Part shown: positions 1 through 11,758 of the stretch, piece after piece
Numbering within the stretch: position 1 is the first letter of the stretch
Layout: every line of letters begins with the position of its first letter
From: Apoda limacodes
Taxonomy: Eukaryota; Arthropoda; Insecta; Lepidoptera; Limacodidae
Length of the DNA: 64,000 nucleotides
Direction: 5' to 3'
NCBI GenBank assembly: GCA_946406115.1
Contig: OX291541.1
Location: forward strand, 18,817,908-18,881,907
The notes under the pieces: generated by a model
The model's database searches: none
What the model was told of the DNA's origin: nothing
What the model saw: the letters and a program-made list of their open reading frames with translations, nothing else
Position numbers and translations under genes: made by a program

Positions 1-690
1 ATCTCCAGCGATGTTCAGTTCCGAGATCATTTACAAGATAAGGTAAAGCTGGCGTCCAAAAAAACTTGGTGTACTCAACAGAGCGAAGCAGTACTTCACG
101 TCGGGGCAAAGGTTGTTACTTTACAAGTCGCAAGTTCGGCCCCATATGGAGTACTGCTGCCATCTCTGGGCAGGTGCACCCGGATACCAGCTTGACCCTT
201 TTGACTCGGTTCAACGACGGGCTGTGAGAATTGTCGACGATCCCAAACTCACTTGCGGTATCGAGCCCTTAAGTCTGAGGAGAGACTTTGCCTCACTGTG
301 TGTGTTCTACCGCTTGTACAATGGGTTGTGTTCTGAGGAATTGTTCGAAATGATGCCCACGGCTACTTTCTACCATCGCACCGCTCGCCATCGGCAGGGA
401 ATTCATTCTCACACTTTAGAACCTAAATGGTCGCGTACAGTGCGGTTTCAGAGAAACTTCCTCCCGCGAACGCTTAAGTTGTGGAATGAGCTCCCTGCCA
501 AGGTTTTCTGCAAGGACTACAGTATGGAGTTCTTCAAGAAAGAAGTTATTAGATTTCTGAAGGGTCGGCAACGCGCAAGTGATACCCCTGGTGTTGCAAG
601 CGTCCATAGGCTACGGTGACCGCTTACCATCAGGCGGGCCGTAAGCTTGTTTGCCACCTTAGTGGTATAAAAAAAAAAAAAAAAAAAATA
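1..690 (+). mobile_element. Jockey/CR1-group LINE, 3' end with poly(A) tail
   Basis: The 3' portion of a non-LTR retrotransposon. It enters the window already inside ORF2, encodes the end of the reverse transcriptase polyprotein (113-619), then has a short 3' UTR (CCGCTTACCATCAGGCGGG, later TTTGCCACCTTAGTGG) and a run of about 19 A at 670-688. Related but degraded copies lie at 3795-5100, 12426-13731 and 28655-29360. Fragments of its 3' UTR lie reversed near 37575 and 45105. The family assignment rests on recognising the protein, not on a search. Confidence 0.85.
113..619 (+). pseudogene. LINE ORF2 C-terminal fragment (reverse transcriptase thumb and tail)
   Basis: An open frame of 168 codons. 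The first residues (LLYKSQVRPHMEYCCHLWAG) are typical of the region after the reverse transcriptase palm in jockey/CR1-type elements. They are followed by a DSVQRRAVRIV stretch and an aromatic/basic tail ending before the 3' UTR. Catalytic motifs (FADD) and the endonuclease would lie upstream, outside the window. The frame is intact here, so this copy is younger than the stop-ridden relatives at 4.4-5.1 kb and 28.7-29.4 kb. Whether the full element is intact cannot be judged from this window. Confidence 0.8.
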
Positions 691-707
691 TATAGCCGCC
701 GTAATCT

Positions 708-1620
708 ACGCGCACCCACAATATCGACAGGTCCCTGTCTTCAAGGCTATGAAGGCGGCGACAGCAGATATCCTCCCGGACGAACATACATACACCGGCA
801 CGACTCATAAAATTGTGTTAGAGTTTGTAGCCGGGATAGTGAAGGTATGATGTGTCGGCCGGGCAGGATATCTGCGTCTCCGTTAGGTAAAGAATGGTCG
901 GCTGCGCAGTTTCGAGATGGTGGTGGACTGCGTTAAGATTTGCGTGAATACCCCTGATGTTGCAAAAATCCACATTATATGTGGATGGAGTAGCCGCTGT
1001 ACAAACTCTTTTCTTTTTCGTTCTCATGGCCATAATATATAAAAAAAGTTACTAAGACTAAGGATGAGGATTCACTGCACAGACAGCTTAGAGGACAAAA
1101 GGTGCGGTTCTAAGACTGCCGAAGCTCGCCACAGATGATACGGTTGCTGGCACGACGGGCGGAAGGGCCCCTGATCCCCCTCTGTTGTAGTAGCCGGGTC
1201 CACTCCGGTCTCCTTCTCCGGCACGACTACCACTTCAGATACTTTACACAGGCTGGCGGATCAGCCTCCCAGGGCGGAGATTAAGTGATCCCTGGGTTCG
1301 GGATCCCGTTCAACCTGCGGGCGGCCAGCGGTCAGCCGTTTCATCAGGTCTCCCTGACCGCCGAACCAGCATTACAGCAACAAGCACCGCCGGTCCTCCG
1401 CTGTCCGCGCAGCGAATCCTCAAAGAGCTCTGGCAACCTTACTCACCGCCAGGAACACAACACTACTCAATGTTAGTGTTATTATGGCCGCGGTTTTCTG
1501 TAAGGTGGAGGTACTTCCCCAGTTCGGGCCGCTAATTCGAGCAAGTACTCGTTATGCCCTGCTCTGGTTGTTTGGGTGGCTTATTCGAGCGAGTACTTGC
1601 AGTGCCCTACCTCTCTTTTT
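708..1620 (-). mobile_element. LINE 5' fragment: end of ORF1 and start of endonuclease (copy 1)
   Basis: On the minus strand, 1033-818 encodes the start of an apurinic-type endonuclease (MAMRTKKKRV, then NVDFCNIRGIHANLNAV, then ILYLTETQI), the usual N-terminus of ORF2 in jockey/CR1-group LINEs. The GC-rich stretch at 1080-1620 upstream of it probably belongs to ORF1 or the 5' UTR, but I cannot place its frame. The element is cut at 708 by the duplication boundary. The part at 773-843 reappears at 27477-27545. Confidence 0.65.
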
Positions 1621-2039
1621 ATAGCGATTGGAATTTTCTGTTTTCCTCCTTGAATCCTTGATTTATATTTAAGAATATTTAAATTGTAAATTTGGTATCT
1701 ATTTTGTAAGCCAATGTGACGTTACAAGTTGCAATAATCCGAATAAATACACGTTTTGCCGGTGATTTATGATTTTATTTACTGCTTTGTTGTAAAATAA
1801 ATTTATCGAATTTATCCGAAAAATTAACGTAAAAATGAATTTGAATTGTAGTTAATATGTTATTCTCTGAATTTAATACCATATTTCATTGCTAAATCAA
1901 GATTTGGGGGATATTTTGTGTAAAATATGTAATCATTTAGTTATGAAAAAGATTGACTTAGCACTGACGTCATGCGTATCGATATCGATAATAAAGTCTA
2001 TTAGGAGTTCTTTATGCGGCAAAGATGTATACGTTTGAC

Positions 2040-2130
2040 GGCTCCTTGGCTCTGTTGGTAGTGTAGACTATCTACGGTAACGAGGGGTGCAGGTTCGATC
2101 TCCGCACACGAAAAAAAAAGAACAAGAAAG
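2040..2130 (+). mobile_element. tRNA-derived SINE head (copy 1)
   Basis: A box-A-like TGGCTCTGTTGG at 2047-2058 and a box-B-like GGTTCGATCTCC at 2092-2103 have the spacing of a tRNA internal promoter, followed by an A-rich stretch. The ends do not pair as an acceptor stem, so this is a SINE head or tRNA relic, not a tRNA gene. Confidence 0.5.
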
Positions 2131-3127
2131 CGTGAAAGCGAGAAATCCAAATTAAGTGCATAGAGCCCGAGACAAAATAAGACAGAAGAAATAGGTGCCT
2201 ATGTCAATGTCTCCCGCGAAAAGATCCGGTAAGGTCGTCATTTGTTTACTGTGATTGGAATTTTCTTTTTTCTTTCTGTTATCCGTCATTAATATTTAAA
2301 ATATTTTTTAGATACAAAAGCTGTCTTCTAGTGTGAGCCAATGTTTATTTACAAGACGGAATAATCAGAATTACTGCATTGTTGATTGAATATTTTATCT
2401 AATACAGCTGAAAAATCAACAAAAAAAACCATTTGAATCGTAGTTTACATGTTTTTCTATAGACTTGATACCATATTTTGTTGCTAAATCAAGATTTGGA
2501 GGATATTTTGTGTAAAATATGTAATCATTTAGTTACGATAGAGATTGACATTGCGCTGACTTCATGCGTATATATAATAAAGTCTATGAGAAGCTCTAAA
2601 TGCGGCATAAATAGAAACACGTTCATTAAAATTATGATAAAAAAGGATAAAATTATATAACCACACGAGGAGATAGCGTTTCTCTTAAGGCGAATGGATT
2701 TTTTTTTTAAATAATCCTGGATTAACATACAAACTATTAATTTTGTAGGTAGCTATGGTGTCTTGTGCTGTGAGTAAATGTGAAGTCACAATATAGGCAA
2801 GACTGCATTGTTGTCATATGCATATTTTATCAGTTTTTGTTCAGAAATTTACGAATTAAAAAACAATTTAAATCATAGCTTGAATTTTTTTGTCTAGATT
2901 TACTGAGTACCATTATTTCGTTGTTAAATAAGGATTTGGAAAGTATTTTGCGTAAAATATGTAGACATTAATTTACCATAGAGCTCTTGACAAGGTGGCG
3001 ACCGACTGCATCGGTATCGATATATGTAATTATACACATATAGAATATTAATAAGATAATTATTCATAGCCATCCAAAGGTGATCGCTCATTTGTCCGCA
3101 TCGTACGCGCCTTTCGAGCCACATTTA

Positions 3128-3393
3128 TAGAATTAGTATGAAATGCAATATGTATTACGCGCACGGTGGGGGTGAATTGTAAGAGGTTGCATGATGAAAA
3201 ATAATATAAAATACTTGGTTTTTATAACGGTGTTTTGTTCACCAGAAGTCTACTTACAAATAGAATTAGTATGGAATGCAATATGTATTACGCGCACGGT
3301 GGGGGTGAATTGTAAGAGGTTGCATGATGAAAAATAATATAAAATACTTGGTTTTTATAACGGTGTTTTGTTCACCAGAAGTCTACTTACAAA
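3128..3393. repeat. 133-bp tandem repeat, two units (copy 1)
   Basis: The unit beginning TAGAATTAGTAT at 3128 is repeated at 3261 with one visible substitution (GAAATGC versus GGAATGC). It contains ACGCGCACGGTGGGGG and ends ACTTACAAA. It encodes nothing recognisable. It predates the 8.6-kb duplication because both units are present in both copies. Confidence 0.9.
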
Positions 3394-3794
3394 TAGTTTC
3401 TATATTTAATGTTCTTATAGTTTTATTATTATACCTAAATAATGTTAAATTTGTTACTTTAAAATACTTTCAATAAAAAAAAATGAGACGTATTAATTAA
3501 ATTTGGTTTTTATTCTTTACAATTATTCAAACAAAATTCTCTCAACTGGTACTTTCTCCAACGAGCATACCTGATATAGAGGCTAGGTGCTAACTACACG
3601 TCCAAACTGATATTCCGTCTCAGTGGATGCGCCTCTTGGCTCCTTTGACCACTCTCTCGCCCGGAATCAAGTGTACCAAGCGTTTCATTAACCGTTTTAC
3701 TAACCGTTTCCTCTGCGCCAATTAATTGGCGTTGTGTGTGGCATTATAAGTCAGCAGATTGTGATGGATTGCGAGATTTTTATGCATCGTCCTG

Positions 3795-5100
3795 TGGAGG
3801 CAGCTCTGCTTCAGCTCAGAAGATCCTGATATCTGCGCAGCCGCAGTCACTGGGACAATCTTCGCTGGCATAGAATGTTACATTTCTAACCCTTGAGTAG
3901 CTGCCGATGTCTAAAAAAGACCGTGGTTTGATAGGTCTTGTAAAGAAGCTAAAATTCTCTAGCAAACTACATATGAGGCTTGGATCACGGTTCGATCAAT
4001 AAGGATCTGAATACGACTGAGTTAAAACGCAAATTAAATGCTGCCTTGAGGTTCAGTAAGAAAGTAACCGCAAGAGCTAAGTTCCAATTCATCGGCAAAA
4101 TAGGTGGGCGACTTGCAAGCTATCCCTCTGGGAGTCGTGCTTTCTGGTCGCTTGTTAAGCTGCCAAGGGAAACTTTTGTCAGTGGTCGTTACCACCACAG
4201 CGAAAAACCGATTCTCCCATAGTGCTAGAGAGAAAGCCGATTTACTGGGCAGTCTCACTGCCTCAAACTCGAATATCAATTACGAAGGAGCTGTACCACC
4301 TACTTTACTGTGAAGGTAAGACTATGCCAGAAATCTCCATAACACAGTGGGAGGTCCGGCGGGCGTTAAGCGTTTCAGGATTAAACCTAATAATGACACA
4401 AGTCTGCGCGTTTACCGCTAAGAAAATCCCATTTACTGTGGTCCTACAATTCCAGAACACAGCACTTACCATCTCCAAGTGTTTTGGGATCTTTGGTGTT
4501 GATATCTCCAGCTATATCCAGTTTCACGACCATTTGGAAACCAAGGTGAAGCTGGCGTCCAAGAAACCAGGACTCAACAGAGCGAAGCGATGCTTCACCT
4601 CAGGGCAAAGGTTTTTGCTTTACAAATCACAATTCCGGCCTGCTGCCATCTCCTAGGCGGGTGCACCTGGATACCAGCTTAGCCCTTTTAATTCGGTTCA
4701 ACGACGAGGATTAAGAATCGTCGACGATCCCAAATTCACAAGTCGTATCGAACCTTTAAGTCTGAGGAGAGATTTTTCCTCCCTGTGTGTGTTCTACCGC
4801 TTGTATAATATGTTCTGTGTTTTGAGGAATGTTTGAAATAATTTCCACAGCTACTTTCTACCATTGCTCCGCTCGCCATCGACAGTGAATTCATTTTCAC
4901 TCTTCGTAACCTAAATGGTCACAAACAGTGCAGTTTGAGAGGATCTTACTTTCGCGAACGCTTAAGTTGTGGAATAAGCTCCCTGCTGAGGTTTTCTTGA
5001 GGGACTACGATAGATTCCCTCAAGAAAACCTCTTCTTCGATTCTCCGGTTCTTTAAGAAGAAAGTGATTAGATTTTTAAATTTCCTATAAGACGTGATTA
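3795..5100 (+). mobile_element. Degenerate, internally deleted LINE (copy 1)
   Basis: A broken relative of the LINE at 1-690. Open pieces at 3980-4222 and 4222-4656 carry the endonuclease-RT linker (KFQFIGKIGGRLASYPSGSR, then AFWSLVK) and the post-RT region (LLYKSQFRPAA), but the palm with FADD is missing, so the middle is deleted. The remainder to about 5100 keeps recognisable but frame-broken 3' ORF2 sequence. A GTTTTCTTGAGGGA motif and its reverse complement near 4990-5030 form a small hairpin. Confidence 0.75.
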
Positions 5101-5394
5101 TAGTCCTAATAGTTTAGGTTCTAATGGTATGTTTAGACTCTTGCATTCAACGCTATGTTATTGGGCACATTTACGAGCACAAGCGTGTAAACAGTTTGCT
5201 TTGTCCGACAAAGCGTTCCGAGGCTACGTGGCACGAGTGTAAACGCGACATAGGTAATATTTAATTTCACCAGCGCACTAGTTTGCAATAATTTTGTGCA
5301 GGTAAAATTATCGATAGGGTTGTTTGACAACACTATTCCACTCACACATTTGCAATTTTTTTTCTGTTTCGTTTTTCATTTGGCATGGTTGAGC

Positions 5395-5720
5395 TTGTAC
5401 ATTCTATATCTTTGAGTAAAAATGATAAACTCGCGCAGGCTGATCGAAAATTCATTAGACGGAATCCATAATGCCACGCCATAATTTTTTTATTTTTAGT
5501 ATATGGCTATTATGAGTAGTACAGGGAGGTTGGATATGGGATTTTAATTCTATGACAGATTGAGATGACAAATATACTACGTCAAAAAAGTAAATAAACA
5601 AACATTATTATTTATAATAAATAAATATGTACCTATACGAAGTGATGGGAAGTAAATAGCTAGTATGTTTTCACTTCTGCTGGCACTCCCGGAGTGCAAC
5701 CGGTTTTTTTTGTAAGCATC
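5395..5720. repeat. Dispersed repeat family A (copy 1)
   Basis: Shares long near-identical stretches with 47895-48515: ATGATAAACTCGCG, AATGCCACGCC, GAGTAGTACAGGGAGGTTGG, and the terminal GGCACTCCCGGAGTGCAAC, itself a short palindrome. Probably a non-autonomous retroelement or SINE-like family; the class is not established. Confidence 0.7.
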
Positions 5721-6589
5721 TTTTTCATTTGATTCTTTTACAACACCAAATAATGAACGGGTATCGTATGGCGTTGAAAAAGTTACACACAAATATGTTT
5801 CACCATACAAAACAAATACCTTCCGAGTGATGTAAAAATTTGAATGCTGCACATAGGCTTTATAACTCGCACTACACAAAATCATTTTTTGCTTAAAACG
5901 ATAATATTTCGATTTTTCCTTCTTGCTTCTTAGACTAAAGAACATTTTATAAATTTTGTTTCCCATATTGTGATATTTTTGCGTTTTTATATTTTAAAAT
6001 TTAGGGGGTAGGCCTTATTAGCAGACAGGCCTTACTACCCGCAGGTACATTATTATAAATATTTCTAATAATAATGCATAACTACACACAAACATTTAAA
6101 CTAGTTAATAGACTGCACATGCTTAGATTGAAATCTGTAAATGTTTTGTTGAAGTGCCTACGATTTAGATATAAGCAATTTATATTGCAAATATAACTTG
6201 CGGGTTTTTTTATAAATTACTTCTTGTCCTTATCTTAGTAGCAATTTATTCCTCTCCAGTAAAATAAATATGTAGAAATTTGTAGGTAGGAATAAATAGG
6301 ATATCATAATATCGGGCTTTGTTCGCACTCCAACTGTTGTTTTTTAAATGAGGAAGAAAATTTTGTGACATATTTTTTAACTTCTGGCCAATTTTTTTAT
6401 ATCTTATTTCACAGAAAATGAATAAAATTATTACCTACTAGTTTTTGAGTAGGTGGGTCGTAGTGACCTAATCAAAACGAATATTATTCGAATTTATATT
6501 AGAATTATATTCAGTTCCTAAGTCCGACTCTTACTTGACCGGTTTTTAAGAGACCATTAATTGGGCAAAAATTATTTTTAGTGCCTAAA
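5721..6589. other. Gene-poor stretch with a 129-codon minus-strand ORF
   Basis: A minus-strand open frame at 5966-5577 (starting MGNKIYKMFFS) ends inside repeat family A, whose reverse strand supplies its RLHSGSASRSEN segment. I recognise no domain, and the overlap with a repeat argues against a host gene. The rest is AT-rich with no coding signal. The same holds for 14352-15220 in the second copy. Confidence 0.4.
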
Positions 6590-6990
6590 ACAGAGATGAA
6601 AATTTACTTATAAACACTTTTACATAATTTTAGATGTCTCGAAATAATTTCCTAGTAGTTTTACGCTAGGTCTCAACAGGGCCTTAATGTTTTATTATGA
6701 ATTTCCCCACCCTTCTAGCTTTTTTATCACAAAAAAGTCTTATTTGGTACTCAAATTACCACTGAGTTAACAGTCCCCTTAACCCCTCAAAAATAATGTC
6801 TACTGCATTATCAAACAAGTTTTACTTTATTTTGAGCCAAAATATTTCGATAAAAGTCATTCGGCTATGCGCATGTCATTCTGAATTTGAAAATAATATG
6901 TTTTTCGAAAATTATCCGAATAAGTAAAAAGTTATTTATTAAAATGTACAAGGAACGTTTTTATAGGTCTCGAAAAGAATTTTGACCCAA
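6590..6990 (+). repeat. Dispersed repeat family B (copy 1)
   Basis: Matches, in reverse complement, 52205-52590. Shared landmarks include TTTGGTACTCAAATTACCAC, CCCCTCAAAAATAATGTC, TCATTCTGAATT and GACCCAA. No coding potential seen. The element may continue to about 7290. Confidence 0.65.
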
Positions 6991-7878
6991 TTATTACATG
7001 ATGTAATGGCTCTTATAATCTCGTACATTTAATTAAATACTAACGAAAATTTATAAGGCTGCGATGTCCGCTTACGATCACGCGGTAAACTTTTTTGCCA
7101 CCGTTGTGATTAAAAACATCTCAAAAGTTAGACTAATGCTGCGCTTGAGTTTGATAACTCGCTCATTTTCATCAGTTTTTTCTCGCAATTTATTCAGGGA
7201 TATTTTGAAATTTTTACTGATATTGTTCGTCTTTTTTTTTTGTTATCCTTTTGCCGTATTTAACCTGGGTAATTAATCCTTTCAAGAACCACCACTCTAA
7301 AAGCGATCCTAAAGGCAAAGTAGCTAAAAAAGAAATAGTAGTTGTTCAGTTTGTAAATTTCGTAAATGGTGGTAGGTACGGGACCCTCGGTGCGTAAGTC
7401 CGACTCGCACTTGGCCGGTTTTTTATTTCGAAAATAAAGTTGTTTAGTGCATAAAGTCATTAATGAATGCAGTATTATTACTATTTTTATTGTTTAACTC
7501 TTCTGAGAATTAGAAGCATTTGTACATTATCAACAGAAAATATTATTTATCTACTAGCAGTACATACTTATTATAGATGAATATTTTATAGATCAGTGTT
7601 ATCTTTTATATCATTAAAAGATTGGTGTCGTAGTGTAGTATTCATAATCATTTAATCGTGCACCTTATCGTTAACAACTCAAGGACCAATTTTCTTTATT
7701 ACTTGAACAGTTGGACATTGCGCAGTATGCTCAGTCAACGATCTCGTCCCCTCCATGCAACTAGTGAAGTAATTATCATTTCAAAACAACATGCTAAGTC
7801 CACAGAGTACTTTATTAGTGATTAGTCAATTATTCAGTTGCTTTTTTTTGTGTTATGTGAATATTAGTGATATTTCTA
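6991..7878. other. Upstream region of acyltransferase exon 1 (copy 1)
   Basis: Holds a lepidopteran-type repeat tail at about 7376-7425 (GTCCGACTCGCACTTGGCCG followed by T-rich sequence), then AT-rich sequence leading to the exon. TCAGTC at 7731-7736 fits the arthropod initiator TCAGT and lies 148 bp before the ATG. It is a candidate start site only; no TATA box is convincing. The equivalent in copy 2 is at 16362-16367. Confidence 0.35.
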
Positions 7879-8079
7879 ATGGATCCTCTTTATCAATTAC
7901 CACCAGAAGAATGGCCGAATTTACAAGAGGAATTAAAACGAACATGGCCGACAAACGTTGGTGGATTCTACGCTTTACACGTGAATCTTAAATATCCTCA
8001 ACTGCGTCAGGCGTTTCAGTTCAAAGTGTATTGCCCTTATGGAGACGTAAAAAATGGATTTGTGGCGACAAATATTAAG
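7879..8079 (+). CDS. Acyltransferase (GLYAT-like, GNAT fold) exon 1, copy 1
   Basis: First coding exon, 67 codons, starting MDPLYQLPPEEWPNLQEEL and ending ...GFVATNIK at AAG|GTAGGT (donor at 8080, phase 0). The LPxxEWPxL opening followed by a basic/Trp-Pro segment is what I know from the N-terminal domain of insect proteins annotated as glycine N-acyltransferase-like. I chose the ATG at 7879 because the family motif follows directly. The frame runs on past the donor to a stop at 8113-8115, as expected of intron read-through. A transcript starting here would have to splice over the second exon 1 to reach exon 2 at 18549, an intron of about 10.5 kb. An exon 1 has no acceptor, so the two copies are alternatives and cannot be joined in series. 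Confidence 0.8.
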
Positions 8080-8284
8080 GTAGGTGCGGTAGATCAATGC
8101 CCGTCCAGTATATAATGTAGGTACCAGTATTGTGCCTTTTTTTTATACCACTGAGATATTTTGTTCATTCGTCGAGTCCGTTTCTGCCGATAATACTTTC
8201 CTGCCAGTGTTGCTACCCGACCGCACTCGTTACTAATATATACAACAGTGTGACCGCTTATTTATGAGTATCTTTTTCCCGCGG

Positions 8285-8515
8285 TAACACCTGCTCTTAA
8301 TTCGGTTATCGGTGTAGGATTTCAACAGAAACTCTATTATAAAAAAAGAACCGACTTACACTTAAAGTTTTTAAGTAGCCTATGTCGTTCCCCGGGACTC
8401 AGACTATCTATCTCTATGCCAAATTAAATCTTAATCGGTACCTCTTTACGCTTAAGACAGACAGAGTTAAGCTACTTGCGCATTTATAATAATAGTATGG
8501 ATCAAGGTCAAGAGT
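8285..8515 (-). mobile_element. Helitron-type fragment (copy 1)
   Basis: Contains the order of motifs found in the better-preserved copy at 23057-23366: TTCGGTTATCGGTGTAGGA, AGCCTATGTCG, GGGACTCAGACTATCTATCT, CCAAATTAAATC, and an end resembling TTATAATAATAGTATGGA. Heavily degraded and not coding. It lies in the intron after exon 1. Confidence 0.45.
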
Positions 8516-9338
8516 CTGACTCGCACACTGAGATCCGTACTTAGATAATAAATTTATTTTTTATTACCTACTCAAAAAATGTTTAATTTGTCTGTATTGA
8601 GGGACGTTGTCTCCTAAAAATTGCTAAATTCAAAGTTTTTAGGTTTCCGTAGTCAACATGGAACCCTTATCGCCATGTCCCTATGTCTGTCTGTCCGCGG
8701 CTACCTCAGAGACTTGTAGTATATTAGGCATAGGAATGGTATCACGCCGCCAGTAGTAAAATAAAATTTTGAAAAAAATTTTTAGGCTGCCTCCCCTGTA
8801 CGTAAAGTGAGGTGATTCTTTTTTTCTGATTTTTTTTTCTGATGAAGCATTAAATTGTGATGAACAACTTAGAAACCGTAGACACTATACATACTGACCG
8901 GGTGTTTTTGTTCCTACTATAACTTAAAAACAAAGTATCAAACTTCGTCTATAGTCAAAAATTAGACGAGCACCTAAACTATAAAAGTTTTAAAGGTCTG
9001 CATAAAATCTAATGTGATTACCTGCTAGGGTAAATACTTAGCAGACGTAGGTATATTAAGTTGTTTCATAGATTTTTAGGTCTCCGTACCCAAAGGTTGT
9101 CAACGGCTATTAAAAGTCTCTTATCTTTTAGATCAAAGTAGGTAGAAGCCTAAAATTTTTACAGAATTTTTGTTATAATAGCAGATTACCTAACAAATAA
9201 TGAAGAGTACAAAAAGTAACAATTTAATTTTATGATCAAATGAATGATAAAATCTGCTAAAAATAATTCAGTAGCACTTACTTACAGATGTATATCATCC
9301 ACGTGTGTAGGAGTGCACCTCCGTCCCTCCCTCCTAAT
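8516..9338. other. Non-coding end of duplicated unit (copy 1)
   Basis: Holds short degraded repeat pieces (AGGTTTCCGTAGTCAACATGG at about 8641-8661, trimmed; TCTGTCTGTCCGCGG near 8686; TCTCCGTACCCAAAGG near 9081) of the kind that precede GTGCGAGTCGGACT-type tails elsewhere. No ORF or RNA gene is seen. The equivalent stretch in copy 2 is 17147-17969. Confidence 0.4.
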
Positions 9339-10251
9339 ACGCGCACCCACAATATCGACAGGTCCCTGTCTTCAAGGCTATGAAGGCGGCGACAGCAGAT
9401 ATCCTCCCGGACGAACATACATACACCGGCACGACTCATAAAATTGTGTTAGAGTTTGTAGCCGGGATAGTGAAGGTATGATGTGTCGGCCGGGCAGGAT
9501 ATCTGCGTCTCCGTTAGGTAAAGAATGGTCGGCTGCGCAGTTTCGAGATGGTGGTGGACTGCGTTAAGATTTGCGTGAATACCCCTGATGTTGCAAAAAT
9601 CCACATTATATGTGGATGGAGTAGCCGCTGTACAAACTCTTTTCTTTTTCGTTCTCATGGCCATAATATATAAAAAAAGTTACTAAGACTAAGGATGAGG
9701 ATTCACTGCACAGACAGCTTAGAGGACAAAAGGTGCGGTTCTAAGACTGCCGAAGCTCGCCACAGATGATACGGTTGCTGGCACGACGGGCGGAAGGGCC
9801 CCTGATCCCCCTCTGTTGTAGTAGCCGGGTCCACTCCGGTCTCCTTCTCCGGCACGACTACCACTTCAGATACTTTACACAGGCTGGCGGATCAGCCTCC
9901 CAGGGCGGAGATTAAGTGATCCCTGGGTTCGGGATCCCGTTCAACCTGCGGGCGGCCAGCGGTCAGCCGTTTCATCAGGTCTCCCTGACCGCCGAACCAG
10001 CATTACAGCAACAAGCACCGCCGGTCCTCCGCTGTCCGCGCAGCGAATCCTCAAAGAGCTCTGGCAACCTTACTCACCGCCAGGAACACAACACTACTCA
10101 ATGTTAGTGTTATTATGGCCGCGGTTTTCTGTAAGGTGGAGGTACTTCCCCAGTTCGGGCCGCTAATTCGAGCAAGTACTCGTTATGCCCTGCTCTGGTT
10201 GTTTGGGTGGCTTATTCGAGCGAGTACTTGCAGTGCCCTACCTCTCTTTTT
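9339..10251 (-). mobile_element. LINE 5' fragment (copy 2)
   Basis: Duplicate of the fragment at 708-1620. The endonuclease start lies at 9664-9449 on the minus strand with identical translation. The fragment is again cut exactly at the duplication junction (9339). Confidence 0.65.
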
Positions 10252-10670
10252 ATAGCGATTGGAATTTTCTGTTTTCCTCCTTGAATCCTTGATTTATATT
10301 TAAGAATATTTAAATTGTAAATTTGGTATCTATTTTGTAAGCCAATGTGACGTTACAAGTTGCAATAATCCGAATAAATACACGTTTTGCCGGTGATTTA
10401 TGATTTTATTTACTGCTTTGTTGTATAATAAATTTATCGAATTTATCCGAAAAATTAACGTAAAAATGAATTTGAATTGTAGTTAATATGTTATTCTCTG
10501 AATTTAATACCATATTTCATTGCTAAATCAAGATTTGGGGGATATTTTGTGTAAAATATGTAATCATTTAGTTATGAAAAAGATTGACTTAGCACTGACG
10601 TCATGCGTATCGATATCGATAATAAAGTCTATTAGGAGTTCTTTATGCGGCAAAGATGTATACGTTTGAC

Positions 10671-10761
10671 GGCTCCTTGGCTCTGTTGGTAGTGTAGACT
10701 ATCTACGGTAACGAGGGGTGCAGGTTCGATCTCCGCACACGAAAAAAAAAGAACAAGAAAG
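10671..10761 (+). mobile_element. tRNA-derived SINE head (copy 2)
   Basis: Exact duplicate of the 2040-2130 element inside the second copy of the 8.6-kb unit. Box A is at 10678-10689 and box B at 10723-10734. Confidence 0.5.
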
Positions 10762-11758
10762 CGTGAAAGCGAGAAATCCAAATTAAGTGCATAGAGCCCG
10801 AGACAAAATAAGACAGAAGAAATAGGTGCCTATGTCAATGTCTCCCGCGAAAAGATCCGGTAAGGTCGTCATTTGTTTACTGTGATTGGAATTTTCTTTT
10901 TTCTTTCTGTTATCCGTCATTAATATTTAAAATATTTTTTAGATACAAAAGCTGTCTTCTAGTGTGAGCCAATGTTTATTTACAAGACGGAATAATCAGA
11001 ATTACTGCATTGTTGATTGAATATTTTATCTAATACAGCTGAAAAATCAACAAAAAAAACCATTTGAATCGTAGTTTACATGTTTTTCTATAGACTTGAT
11101 ACCATATTTTGTTGCTAAATCAAGATTTGGAGGATATTTTGTGTAAAATATGTAATCATTTAGTTACGATAGAGATTGACATTGCGCTGACTTCATGCGT
11201 ATATATAATAAAGTCTATGAGAAGCTCTAAATGCGGCATAAATAGAAACACGTTCATTAAAATTATGATAAAAAAGGATAAAATTATATAACCACACGAG
11301 GAGATAGCGTTTCTCTTAAGGCGAATGGATTTTTTTTTTAAATAATCCTGGATTAACATACAAACTATTAATTTTGTAGGTAGCTATGGTGTCTTGTGCT
11401 GTGAGTAAATGTGAAGTCACAATATAGGCAAGACTGCATTGTTGTCATATGCATATTTTATCAGTTTTTGTTCAGAAATTTACGAATTAAAAAACAATTT
11501 AAATCATAGCTTGAATTTTTTTGTCTAGATTTACTGAGTACCATTATTTCGTTGTTAAATAAGGATTTGGAAAGTATTTTGCGTAAAATATGTAGACATT
11601 AATTTACCATAGAGCTCTTGACAAGGTGGCGACCGACTGCATCGGTATCGATATATGTAATTATACACATATAGAATATTAATAAGATAATTATTCATAG
11701 CCATCCAAAGGTGATCGCTCATTTGTCCGCATCGTACGCGCCTTTCGAGCCACATTTA

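Larger units (their letters stand above)
708..9338. repeat. Tandem segmental duplication, copy 1 (8,631 bp)
   Basis: Every landmark in this segment recurs exactly 8,631 bp downstream. By eye I found four substitutions (near 1786, 3483, 7378 and 8625 in this copy) and no net length change. The left edge lies just after the poly(A) tail of the upstream LINE. The right edge abuts copy 2 directly, where CCTCCCTCCTAAT meets ACGCGCACCC. Such identity means a very recent duplication or an assembly duplicate. Confidence 0.95.

Noticed and set aside
2040..2115. Possible tRNA gene
   Set aside because: Box A is degenerate, no cloverleaf forms, and an A-rich tail follows; better explained as a SINE head.
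7791..7991. 66-codon plus-strand ORF overlapping exon 1 (also 16422-16622)
   Set aside because: It is another frame of the acyltransferase exon, whose own frame matches the family and splices in phase.
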